From: Clostridia bacterium
Lineage (GTDB): Bacteria; Bacillota; Clostridia; Oscillospirales; QAMX01
Length of the DNA: 27,548 nt
NCBI GenBank assembly: GCA_017547975.1
Contig: JAFYNU010000233.1
Span: 1-27,548 of the forward strand
Direction: 5' to 3'
Shown here: one piece after another, positions 15,303-22,706 of the stretch
Layout of the letters: every line of letters starts with the position of its first letter
Numbering within the stretch: position 1 is the first letter of the stretch
Notes under the pieces: model-generated
Seen by the model: the letters and a program-made list of their open reading frames with translations, nothing else
Databases searched by the model: none
What the model was told of the DNA's origin: nothing
Position numbers and translations under genes: made by a program

Positions 15303-16319
15303 ATGGACATCTTCGGCACATTGATTGCACGTCCGTTTGGATGGGTTTTTTGGGCAATTCTGAAGCTGATCAATAACTACGGTATCGCAATCATTATCTT
15401 TTCTCTGATCGTGAAGGTGATTCTCTATCCCCTTCAGTATAAGAGCAAAAAGGGAATGCTTGCCCAGCAGCGCCTCCAGGGCAAAATTAAGGATCTGGAA
15501 GCCCGCTACAAGAATGACAGAAACGCCTACAACCAGGCCCTCCAGGAGCTTTATACCAAAAACGGAATCAGCCCGATGTCGGGATGCCTTCCCATGCTTC
15601 TGATATTCCCCATCATGATCGGTCTTTACCGGGTGATCCGTCAGCCCATCACCTACGTGTTTGGCAAGGGCAAGGAATTGACCGCTATCATCGAGGGAAT
15701 CATCGCCAACAACAGTGAAGCTGCCGCCGTATTGCAGCCCATGCTGGAGAATTCCTCCAAAATCGTGGACGAGATTCCCATCATGCGCTACCTGACTGAG
15801 GCCGATCCTTACTACATCGATATGACCTTCCTGGGTATGGATTTGACCGTTCAGCCTACCCTTTCCTGGAACGTACTTGTTCTTTTGCCCATTATTTCGG
15901 GTGTCACTGCCTATCTGATGAGCTATATCAGTCAGAAGCTGCAGGAAAAGACCACCGGTGTACAGGTCCAGATGAATGGCAGCAGCAAGTCCCTTCTCTA
16001 CACCATGCCCCTCCTTTCGGTGGTGATCGGTTTCACCCTTCCCGCCGGCCTGACCGTTTACTGGATCGCAAACAACGTTCTGGGTATTGCCCAGGAGTAC
16101 GTGCTCCAGTTGCAAATGCGTAAGATTGTACGGGAACAGGAAGAAAAAGAAGCGGCAGAAGAAGCAGTTACCCGCGCCCAGCGGGAAGCCGCTATGGAAA
16201 AGAACAGAGAGATCCAGAAGCAACTGAACGCATCCGGAAAGAAAAAGCAAAACAGTTCCAAGAAAACCTACAAGCTCAGCCGTCCGGCAAGAGGTGCCAG
16301 TGACGACGATGATGATTGA
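15303..16319 (+). CDS. yidC: Membrane protein insertase YidC (Oxa1/SpoIIIJ family)
   Basis: YidC inserts and folds membrane proteins alone or with SecYEG. The 338-residue Gram-positive-type protein lacks the large periplasmic domain of E. coli YidC. Its segments are an N-terminal helix (about 11-23), TM1 (about 25-45), a charged cytoplasmic hairpin (46-90), TM2 around SPMSGCLPMLLIFPIMIGLYRVI, two TMs around 190-210 and 230-255, and a last TM with PAGLTVYWIANNVLGIAQE. The groove residue that is Arg in many homologues is Lys here (K38). There is no lipobox, unlike B. subtilis SpoIIIJ. The C-terminal tail is strongly basic (KKKQNSSKK) and ends in five Asp. The start is fixed by an in-frame stop just upstream. 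It lies between yidD and jag, as usual. Confidence 0.95.
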   Translation: MDIFGTLIARPFGWVFWAILKLINNYGIAIIIFSLIVKVILYPLQYKSKKGMLAQQRLQGKIKDLEARYKNDRNAYNQALQELYTKNGISPMSGCLPMLLIFPIMIGLYRVIRQPITYVFGKGKELTAIIEGIIANNSEAAAVLQPMLENSSKIVDEIPIMRYLTEADPYYIDMTFLGMDLTVQPTLSWNVLVLLPIISGVTAYLMSYISQKLQEKTTGVQVQMNGSSKSLLYTMPLLSVVIGFTLPAGLTVYWIANNVLGIAQEYVLQLQMRKIVREQEEKEAAEEAVTRAQREAAMEKNREIQKQLNASGKKKQNSSKKTYKLSRPARGASDDDDD

Positions 16320-16336
16320 AAGGAAACCCAACTGAA

Positions 16337-16996
16337 ATGAGTCAGAAATATATTGAAGTGTCCGGCAAGACCATCGAGGATGCTCTGGCAGAAGCCCTTG
16401 CAACACTGAATATGGATCGTGACACCGTCAGCGTGGAAATCATCGAAAAGCCGAAGTCCGGCTTTTTGGGAATCGGTGCTGTTCCGGCAAAAATTCGTGT
16501 TTCTTATGAGTATTCCAAGGCGGACAAGACTCGTGACTTCCTGGAAGAGCTGTTTAAGCTCATGAAGATGGAAGCCGCCGTAACCATCGGGGAAGAGGAA
16601 GAGGGTCGTCTGAACGTCTCCCTTTCCGGCGATGAAATGGGTCTGATGATCGGCCGCAGAGGGGAAAACCTGGATGCTCTCCAGTACATCACCAATCTTG
16701 CGGTCAACAAGAATGAAACCGACAGAGTTCGTGTCAATATCGACACCGAAAACTATCGGGAAAAGAGAGAAGAATCGCTGGAACGGCTGGCCAAGCGGGT
16801 AGCCGACAAGGTTCTGAAGTATGGCAGAAGCGTTTCCCTGGAGCCCATGCCGCCCAGTGAAAGACGCGTCGTGCATGCTTTCCTGCAGGACTATAAGGGA
16901 ATCACCACCTTCTCTACCGGTAGCGAACCCCAGAGAAGAGTGATCGTTGCCCCTGCCGGTGCTCAGAATAAAAGAGAAAGAGATTCCAGAAAATAA
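16337..16996 (+). CDS. jag: RNA-binding protein Jag/KhpB
   Basis: I use the ATG at 16337 (MSQKYIEVSGKTIEDAL); AAAGGA lies 13 nt upstream. A TTG at 16316 would add seven atypical residues. The 219-residue protein has the Jag-N domain (1-50, ending in KSGFLGIGAVPAKI), a KH domain with the loop GLMIGRRGENLDALQYI, and a C-terminal R3H domain with PMPPSERRVVHAFLQDY and STGSEPQRRVIV. In Gram-positive cocci KhpB with KhpA binds RNA and affects cell elongation; the exact role in Clostridia is open. It is the last gene of the rpmH operon, 17 nt after yidC, and is followed by a terminator. Confidence 0.95.
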   Translation: MSQKYIEVSGKTIEDALAEALATLNMDRDTVSVEIIEKPKSGFLGIGAVPAKIRVSYEYSKADKTRDFLEELFKLMKMEAAVTIGEEEEGRLNVSLSGDEMGLMIGRRGENLDALQYITNLAVNKNETDRVRVNIDTENYREKREESLERLAKRVADKVLKYGRSVSLEPMPPSERRVVHAFLQDYKGITTFSTGSEPQRRVIVAPAGAQNKRERDSRK

Positions 16997-17004
16997 ATCG
17001 CATG

Positions 17005-17036
17005 GGGGAATGGGCGTAAGTCGATTCCCCTTTTTT
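17005..17036 (+). terminator. Intrinsic terminator between jag and mnmE
   Basis: Arms GGGGAAT (17005-17011) and ATTCCCC (17024-17030) are followed by six T (17031-17036). It lies only 20 nt before the mnmE ATG, leaving no room for a separate promoter downstream of it. Confidence 0.85.
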
Positions 17037-17056
17037 GATATCAGCGGAGGAAAATC

Positions 17057-18436
17057 ATGGATCGTGATACCATTTGTGCCATTGCCTCCCCCGAAGGGAG
17101 AGGCGCCATTGGCGTGATCCGCATCAGCGGAAAGGATGCTTTTTTCTGCCTGGATCGGGTATTTTATGCGAAAAGCGGCAAAAAAGCTGTTGAGCGGGCA
17201 CCCCGGGATATGGTGATGGGTAAAATCTATCATGGAGACCGGTTGGTGGACGAGGGTATGTGTGCCGTGTTTTTTGCCCCTGCTTCCTACACCGGGGAAA
17301 ATTCCGCTGAAATTTATTGCCATGGGGGTCGGGTTGTCACTCGGGAAATCCTTTCGGCCCTTTTGGAAAGCGGTTGCCGGCTTGCCCGGGGGGGCGAGTT
17401 TACCGAACGGGCTTTCCTCAATGGCAAAATGGATCTTGCCGCCGCCGAAGCGGTGGAGGAACTGATCGATGCGGCAAACCCGGTTTACGTCAGCACCGCC
17501 GCGGCCAATCTTTCGGGGCGCTTCGGTCGGCGTATCAAGGCCATCCGGGATGAACTGGTGGACGTGGCCACCCATTATGCGGCTTGTCTCGACTATGCCG
17601 ACGAGGGGGTGGAACCCCCCGATCCCACGGTGGTGGAAGAAAAGATGCTTCGGGCAGAGCGGGAGCTCAAAAAGCTCCGGGCGGGCTGTCTGGATGGTAA
17701 AATCGTCCGGGAAGGGGCCCCTGTGGCCATTGTGGGCCGCACCAACAGCGGAAAATCCACCCTTCTCAACTATGTTCTGGGCTATGACCGGGCCATCGTT
17801 ACCAACATTGCCGGTACGACCCGGGACATCATTGAGGAAAGCATTTCCCTCAAAAACGGAATCCTGCGCTTTATCGATACCGCAGGATTCCGGGAAACCG
17901 ACGATCCGGTGGAGCGAATCGGCATTGAACGCAGCCGGGAAAGTCTTTCCCGGGCAGAAATGGTACTCATGCTGTTTGACGGCAGTACAGCACCTTCGGA
18001 AGAGGATAAGATTTCCGCACAGGCTGTGGAAAACGAAATGCAAAACCGGCCCAATCTGCAGGTTTTCAAGGTTATCAATAAGCAGGATAAGGGTGTATCC
18101 TTTGGCTACGAGAATTTCCTTCCTGAACTGGAACCCCTTTATATTTCTGCAGAAACCGGGGATGGTGTTGAAAACCTCCTGGAAAAGCTGGAAGAAAGCC
18201 TGAAAACCGGGTCGGATGAGGCCGATCTGGTGACCAATCTGCGCCACAGCGACGTTATCATCCGGACAAGTGACGTTTTGAGTGCCACCGTGGCCGACCA
18301 GCGCCGGATGATGACCGACGACGTGATTTGGTCGGGGGTCATCTCGGCCTGTGAGATCCTTGGGGAGATCACGGGAGATGAAGTGAAGGAAGACATGATC
18401 CAACGCATTTTTGAACAATTTTGCGTGGGAAAATAA
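17057..18436 (+). CDS. mnmE: tRNA modification GTPase MnmE
   Basis: With MnmG it adds the (carboxymethyl)aminomethyl group to uridine-34 of certain tRNAs. The 459-residue protein has the N-terminal tetrahydrofolate-binding domain (1-118, with AIASPEGRGAIGVIRISG), a helical domain and an inserted G domain: G1 GRTNSGKS (227-234), G2 around T254-T255, G3 DTAGFRE (274-280, E280 at the place of the catalytic Glu), G4 NKQD (341-344). The C-terminal FCVGK contains C456, at the place of the conserved Cys of FCIGK. GGAGG precedes the ATG. It begins directly after a terminator, so expression may depend on readthrough from jag. mnmG follows after 27 nt. Confidence 0.97.
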   Translation: MDRDTICAIASPEGRGAIGVIRISGKDAFFCLDRVFYAKSGKKAVERAPRDMVMGKIYHGDRLVDEGMCAVFFAPASYTGENSAEIYCHGGRVVTREILSALLESGCRLARGGEFTERAFLNGKMDLAAAEAVEELIDAANPVYVSTAAANLSGRFGRRIKAIRDELVDVATHYAACLDYADEGVEPPDPTVVEEKMLRAERELKKLRAGCLDGKIVREGAPVAIVGRTNSGKSTLLNYVLGYDRAIVTNIAGTTRDIIEESISLKNGILRFIDTAGFRETDDPVERIGIERSRESLSRAEMVLMLFDGSTAPSEEDKISAQAVENEMQNRPNLQVFKVINKQDKGVSFGYENFLPELEPLYISAETGDGVENLLEKLEESLKTGSDEADLVTNLRHSDVIIRTSDVLSATVADQRRMMTDDVIWSGVISACEILGEITGDEVKEDMIQRIFEQFCVGK

Positions 18437-18463
18437 CAGAAACGATAGAAGAAGGGCAAAAGT

Positions 18464-20344
18464 ATGCAGATCACAAGATATCAGGCAGGAACATACGATA
18501 TAGCCGTCATTGGCCTGGGTCACGCCGGGATCGAAGCGGCTCTGGCTTGTGCACGCATGGGCCTTCGGACCATTGCCTTTACCATCAATTTGGACAGCGT
18601 TGGCAACATGCCCTGTAATCCTGCCATCGGAGGTACCGCCAAGGGTCATCTGGTGCGGGAACTGGATGCCCTGGGGGGCGAAATGGGCAAGGCCGCCGAC
18701 GACTGTTGCATCGAATACCGTATGCTTAACCGGGGCAAGGGTCCTGCGGTCTACTCCCTTAGGGGGCAGATCGACCGGGTGAAATACCGGGAACGCATGA
18801 AGGCAACTCTGGAAAAAACGAAAAATTTGTATATTGTCCAGGCCGAGGTGGTGGAGCTTCTGACCGAAGAGGAAAAGGTCACCGGCGTTGTGACCCGCAC
18901 CGGCGCCACCTACGGGGTAAAAGCGGCTATTATTTGTACCGGTACCTACCTGGAAGGCAGTATTATCATCGGGGAACTTTCCTACGAAAGCGGCCCGGAT
19001 GGACTTTTCCCCAGCAAGGGACTTTCGGCCTCTCTTGCCAAAACCGGCCATACCCTCAGGCGATTCAAAACCGGAACCCCTCCCCGCATCAATCGTTCCA
19101 CGGTGGATTTCACCAATCTGGAAGTGCAAACCGGGGATGAGGATATCGAACCCTTCTCCTTTTCCACCAAGGAAAAGAAGGAAAATCTGGCGGTTTGCCA
19201 CCTGACCTACACCAATCCCACCACCCACCAGATCATCCGGGACAATCTCCATCGTTCCCCCCTCTTTTCGGGCAACATCAAGGGAATCGGTCCCCGTTAT
19301 TGCCCCTCCATTGAGGATAAGGTGGTGCGTTTTGCCGACAAGGACCGTCACCAGCTCTTTGTGGAACCCATGGGCTTGGATACCGATGAGCTCTACATCC
19401 AGGGCTTTTCCTCCTCCATGCCGGAGGAGGTACAGCTCCAAATGCTCCATTCGGTGGAGGGTATGGAGCACGCCCACGTGCAACGCAGTGCCTACGCCAT
19501 CGAATACGACTGTGTGGATCCCCGGGAGCTCTACCCCACCCTGGAAAGCAAGCTGATTTCCGGTCTTTACGGTGCCGGCCAGTTCAACGGCAGCTCGGGC
19601 TATGAGGAAGCGGCGGTACAGGGCTTTGTGGCAGGGGTCAACGCCGCAAATAAGCTTCTGGGTCGGGAACCCTTTGTTCTCATGCGGGAGGATGGGTATA
19701 TCGGCACCCTCATTGACGACCTGACCGACAAGGGAACCAACGAACCCTATCGCATGATGACCTCCCGTTCGGAGTACCGTCTGATCAACCGGCAGGATAA
19801 CGCCGACCAACGGCTGATGGGAGTGGGCCATGACCTGGGCCTGGTTTCGGATGAAACCTACAGCGAAATGCTCCAAAAATATGCTCTGGTGGAGGAAGAA
19901 ATCCTGCGCCTGGAAAAAACCGGAGCCCGTTTTGATGAGGATTTCTTCAAAGCAGTGGAGGAAAAAACCGGCGGCAACGTCCACAAGGGGGTGAAGCTTG
20001 CCGATCTTCTGCGCCGTCCCGGTGTTACCTACGACGAGCTTGCGGCGGTGGATCCCGATCGGCCGACCCTTCCCCGGGACGTGACCCAGGAAGTGGAAAT
20101 TGCGGTCAAATACGAGGGCTATATCAAGCGGGAACGGGAAAAGGTGGACAAGGTAAAACGTCTTGCCAAGCGAATCCTGCCCGCCGATCTGGACTATATG
20201 TCCATGGCAACCCTGCGGCTGGAGGCCCGGCAAAAGCTGGCGGCGGCCAAGCCCAAAACCATCGGAGAAGCCTCCCGGATTTCGGGGGTCAGCCCGGCGG
20301 ATATCAGCGTACTGCTCCTGTATACCGAGCAGGGAAAGGCATAA
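18464..20344 (+). CDS. mnmG: tRNA uridine-5-carboxymethylaminomethyl modification enzyme MnmG
   Basis: This is the FAD/NADH-dependent partner of MnmE. The 626-residue protein has the dinucleotide-binding motif VIGLGHAGIEAALA (15-28; most homologues have GGGHAG), MPCNPAIGGTAKGHL (49-63) with C51, and GPRYCPSIEDK (276-286) with C280; these correspond to the two functional cysteines C47 and C277 of E. coli MnmG. TSRSEYRL is also present, and the C-terminal helical domain that contacts MnmE and tRNA is complete. A purine-rich AGAAGAAGGG lies upstream of the ATG. It is followed by rsmG after 3 nt, the classic gidA-gidB pair. Confidence 0.97.
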   Translation: MQITRYQAGTYDIAVIGLGHAGIEAALACARMGLRTIAFTINLDSVGNMPCNPAIGGTAKGHLVRELDALGGEMGKAADDCCIEYRMLNRGKGPAVYSLRGQIDRVKYRERMKATLEKTKNLYIVQAEVVELLTEEEKVTGVVTRTGATYGVKAAIICTGTYLEGSIIIGELSYESGPDGLFPSKGLSASLAKTGHTLRRFKTGTPPRINRSTVDFTNLEVQTGDEDIEPFSFSTKEKKENLAVCHLTYTNPTTHQIIRDNLHRSPLFSGNIKGIGPRYCPSIEDKVVRFADKDRHQLFVEPMGLDTDELYIQGFSSSMPEEVQLQMLHSVEGMEHAHVQRSAYAIEYDCVDPRELYPTLESKLISGLYGAGQFNGSSGYEEAAVQGFVAGVNAANKLLGREPFVLMREDGYIGTLIDDLTDKGTNEPYRMMTSRSEYRLINRQDNADQRLMGVGHDLGLVSDETYSEMLQKYALVEEEILRLEKTGARFDEDFFKAVEEKTGGNVHKGVKLADLLRRPGVTYDELAAVDPDRPTLPRDVTQEVEIAVKYEGYIKREREKVDKVKRLAKRILPADLDYMSMATLRLEARQKLAAAKPKTIGEASRISGVSPADISVLLLYTEQGKA

Positions 20345-20347
20345 GCC

Positions 20348-21052
20348 ATGATCATTGACATTCTCAATCAGGTTCTTACCGAAGCGGGGCTCCGTCCCGT
20401 GGAGGGGGAAACTGCCGATAAATTCAGAAAGTTTTCCACACTCCTGTGCGAAAAAAATAAGGTTTTAAACCTGACCGCCATTGAAGAACCCGACTTTATT
20501 GCAAAGCGCCACTTTGCCGATAGCATTATGCTCTTCAAGGAGGACATTCAGGGGGGCAAGCTCATCGACGTGGGCTGTGGCGGCGGCTTTCCGGGAATCC
20601 CGGTGAAGCTCTATGCCGATATGCTGGGAATTCCTCTGGATTGTACCCTGCTGGATTCCACGGCCAAAAAGATCGCCTTCGTCAACGAAGCGGTGGAATC
20701 CCTGTCGCTTTCGGGCATCCGGGGTGTTGCAGGCCGGGCGGAGGAGGAAATTCTCAAACTTGGACGGGAAAGCTTCGATATAGGCACCGCCCGGGCGGTT
20801 TCGGATATGCGTATTATTTCGGAACTGGTGCTTCCCTTCCTGAAGGTGGGGGGCGTGTTCTACGCATGGAAAACCGAAAAGGCCATTCCCGAGGTGGAGG
20901 AGGCAAAAAAGACGGTGGAGATCCTGGGCGCCCGTTATGCAGGCCGGGTGGAGTATTCCCCCTTCTTCCTGCAAAAGTGCGTGAAAAATGCCCATACGTC
21001 GGAAAAGTACCCTCGAAAATACGCACAAATTGTCAAGAAAAAGCTTGGCTGA
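20348..21052 (+). CDS. rsmG: 16S rRNA (guanine-527 N7) methyltransferase
   Basis: The enzyme makes m7G527 in 16S rRNA using S-adenosylmethionine. The 234-residue protein has the family N-terminus (KNKVLNLTAI), RHFADSI (54-60) and the SAM-binding loop LIDVGCGGGFPGIP (72-85), and its length is normal. AAAGG lies 9 nt upstream inside the end of mnmG. It is the last gene before the hairpin at 21066-21118. Loss of the homologue in other bacteria gives low-level streptomycin resistance. Confidence 0.96.
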   Translation: MIIDILNQVLTEAGLRPVEGETADKFRKFSTLLCEKNKVLNLTAIEEPDFIAKRHFADSIMLFKEDIQGGKLIDVGCGGGFPGIPVKLYADMLGIPLDCTLLDSTAKKIAFVNEAVESLSLSGIRGVAGRAEEEILKLGRESFDIGTARAVSDMRIISELVLPFLKVGGVFYAWKTEKAIPEVEEAKKTVEILGARYAGRVEYSPFFLQKCVKNAHTSEKYPRKYAQIVKKKLG

Positions 21053-21065
21053 AAATAATTTATAA

Positions 21066-21118
21066 AAAACGGCATTCCTTCGACCGAATCGACTTGGATT
21101 CGGCAGGAATGCCGTTTT
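21066..21118 (+). terminator. Long terminator hairpin after rsmG
   Basis: The outer arms 21066-21079 and 21105-21118 (AAAACGGCATTCCT and its complement) and the inner arms 21084-21090 and 21097-21103 (CCGAATC/GATTCGG) form a two-part stem with a small internal loop, ending in TTTT. It ends mnmE-mnmG-rsmG. The next start codon is 35 nt downstream. Confidence 0.85.
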
Positions 21119-21153
21119 ATCATATAGGGGACGAAGAAAGGGAGTGATACCGT

Positions 21154-21966
21154 ATGTATGAAAAACAACCCAAAATCCGCCTGATCGCCCAGGAACGGAT
21201 TTTTTCCTCCCACCATCAACCCCGGAAGCTGTTTGATGAAAATGCCCTGGATGAGCTTGCCAAAAGCATTGATACCATGGGCCTTTTACAACCCATTACG
21301 GTGCGGAAAATTGGCGGCAGATTTGAAATTGTTGCCGGGGAACGGCGCTACCGGGCCTGTCTGCGGGCGGGACTCCAGGAAATTCCCTGCATTGTGGTGG
21401 AAGCCGATCACCGGAGGGCGGAACTTCTTGCCCTCACCGAAAACCTCCAGCGACGGGATCTGGATTGTTTTGAAGTGGCGGCGGGACTTGGACGGATGAT
21501 TGAGGAATACGGCCTGACCCAGGAGGAATGCGCCCGCTACCTGGGGAAAAGTCAGTCGGCCATTGCCAATAAACTGCGGCTTTTGAAGCTGGACAAAAAG
21601 ATAATTGCCGAGATTCGCCGCCTTGGACTCACCGAACGGCATGCCAGGGCTTTGCTGCGGCTTTCCAGCGTGGCCGAAATGAAATACGCCGTTGCCCGTA
21701 TGGCCTCCGAGGGGATGAGCGTCAGCCAGGCCGAAGCATTGGTGGAAGCCATGGGGGAAGCGATAAAGCGGCAGCATGCCACCCCTGCCGAGCGTCACCG
21801 GGTCTACGTGGTGAAGGATATCCGCCTCTTTTTCAACAGTGTCACCAAGGCTGTGGATACCATGCGCCTGGCGGGAATCCCGGCGGAGGTGGAGCGCAGT
21901 GAGGAGCCGGACAACCTGGTTTTGACGGTCAGAATTCCCAAAAGGGTCCGTGGAGAGGCCATATAA
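21154..21966 (+). CDS. noc: Noc/ParB-family CTPase-type DNA-binding protein
   Basis: This 270-residue ParB-family protein follows rsmG, the place of noc in B. subtilis. It has the CTP-binding motifs GERRYRAC (62-69) and ENLQRRDL (96-103), a helix-turn-helix with the Noc-like GKSQSAIANKLRLLKL (131-146) and TERHARALLRL (160-170), and a C-terminal dimerisation region ending in IPKRVRGEAI. Noc binds scattered sites, spreads, attaches to the membrane and blocks division over the nucleoid; ParB instead acts at parS with ParA. Here the N-terminus is only about 20 residues before the core and lacks the amphipathic membrane-binding helix of B. subtilis Noc. No parA follows. GGGAG precedes the ATG. The call Noc rather than ParB rests on position and helix-turn-helix similarity. 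Confidence 0.8.
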   Translation: MYEKQPKIRLIAQERIFSSHHQPRKLFDENALDELAKSIDTMGLLQPITVRKIGGRFEIVAGERRYRACLRAGLQEIPCIVVEADHRRAELLALTENLQRRDLDCFEVAAGLGRMIEEYGLTQEECARYLGKSQSAIANKLRLLKLDKKIIAEIRRLGLTERHARALLRLSSVAEMKYAVARMASEGMSVSQAEALVEAMGEAIKRQHATPAERHRVYVVKDIRLFFNSVTKAVDTMRLAGIPAEVERSEEPDNLVLTVRIPKRVRGEAI

Positions 21967-21976
21967 AGCCCGGAAG

Positions 21977-22005
21977 TTGACAAAGGGAAAGAAATGATAT
22001 ATACT
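21977..22005 (+). promoter_or_regulatory. Consensus promoter of the lipoprotein gene
   Basis: The -35 TTGACA (21977-21982) and -10 TATACT (22000-22005) have a 17-nt spacer. Transcription would start near 22012, 33 nt before the GTG start. The promoter begins 11 nt after the noc stop. Confidence 0.85.
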
Positions 22006-22044
22006 CCTTTGAAAGGAACAAATCCTTCAAGGGGGGCGAATAGG

Positions 22045-22617
22045 GTGAAAAGAAAGCCTGTTTCTATGCTTGGCAGATGGCGCTTGCTTGTCATTTTGAT
22101 CTGCTTTATGATCCCGCTTTTTTCGGGGTGCGAAAAAGAAAGTGTCGTTATGCCCAGGGAGAAACTGGAATATATTCTTCACTCGTATGCAAGAAATGGC
22201 TCGCTGAAGAGCCCGTCTGATACGGGGGAGCAACCGGAAGGAAACCACCCCTTCGATAATTGCTTTGTTTTCACATCCTTCACCCAAATGAATGCAACCG
22301 AAGGTGCCCATTTTCCGGTATGGACCGAAGAAGGAGAATCACTTTTGAGGGATATTTACCACGTTCCCTTTTTTAGGACACATGATCTTTTGGTTTTGTG
22401 TTGCAGTCATGCTACCACCCCGGCAAAATATAGAGTGGATGATATTCTTTATAACGAGGCGACCGGAAAGTACGATCTTTATATTACGCAAACTTTTTTG
22501 GGAGAGAGCGAAGCCATGAGTTACTACGCTCTTGCCATTGAAGTAGAAAAGGGGATGTTTCCCGAAGGGACCGAGCCCTATTTCCCGGAGATCGTGTATA
22601 CCCCCTACAGAGGATAG
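22045..22617 (+). CDS. Putative lipoprotein of unknown function
   Basis: I do not recognise the family. The frame starts best at the GTG at 22045 (AGGGGGG about 10 nt upstream), giving 190 residues; an ATG at 22066 is an alternative. The N-terminus is a lipoprotein signal: basic KRK, a hydrophobic core (residues 14-25) and LFSGC with C29 as the likely lipidated cysteine. After about 45 polar residues there is a globular part with two Cys in DLLVLCCSHATT and beta-hairpin-like stretches near the C-terminus (KYDLYITQTFL and YYALAIEVEKG). It has its own strong promoter and a perfect terminator, so it is a single-gene unit that should be well expressed on the cell surface. No enzymatic motif is visible. 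Confidence 0.75.
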   Translation: MKRKPVSMLGRWRLLVILICFMIPLFSGCEKESVVMPREKLEYILHSYARNGSLKSPSDTGEQPEGNHPFDNCFVFTSFTQMNATEGAHFPVWTEEGESLLRDIYHVPFFRTHDLLVLCCSHATTPAKYRVDDILYNEATGKYDLYITQTFLGESEAMSYYALAIEVEKGMFPEGTEPYFPEIVYTPYRG

Positions 22618-22652
22618 TACCTGCCTCAATCTTACACAAATATATACAAAAA

Positions 22653-22693
22653 CGGAGCGTATCACGTGGCGTGATACGCTCCGAATATTTTTG
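22653..22693. terminator. Perfect 14-bp bidirectional terminator
   Basis: Arms 22653-22666 and 22670-22683 (CGGAGCGTATCACG and its complement) surround a TGG loop. An ATATTTTT run follows on the plus strand, and AAAAA before the stem gives a U-run on the minus strand. It separates the convergent lipoprotein and URO-D-like genes. Confidence 0.9.
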
Positions 22694-22706
22694 ATTATTT
22701 TTTAGG

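Noticed and set aside
16268..20233. Very long minus-strand open frame (over 1300 codons) opposite yidC-end, jag, mnmE and mnmG
   Set aside because: It is a shadow of real genes: the plus-strand genes have full family motifs, and the antisense translation has no recognisable domain.
21094..21123. Promoter for noc overlapping the rsmG terminator (TTGGAT, 18 nt, TATCAT)
   Set aside because: The -35 has three mismatches and lies in the hairpin itself; too weak to annotate.
22653..22683. CACGTG-containing palindrome as a parS site
   Set aside because: It does not match the parS consensus flanks and is a terminator stem between convergent genes.
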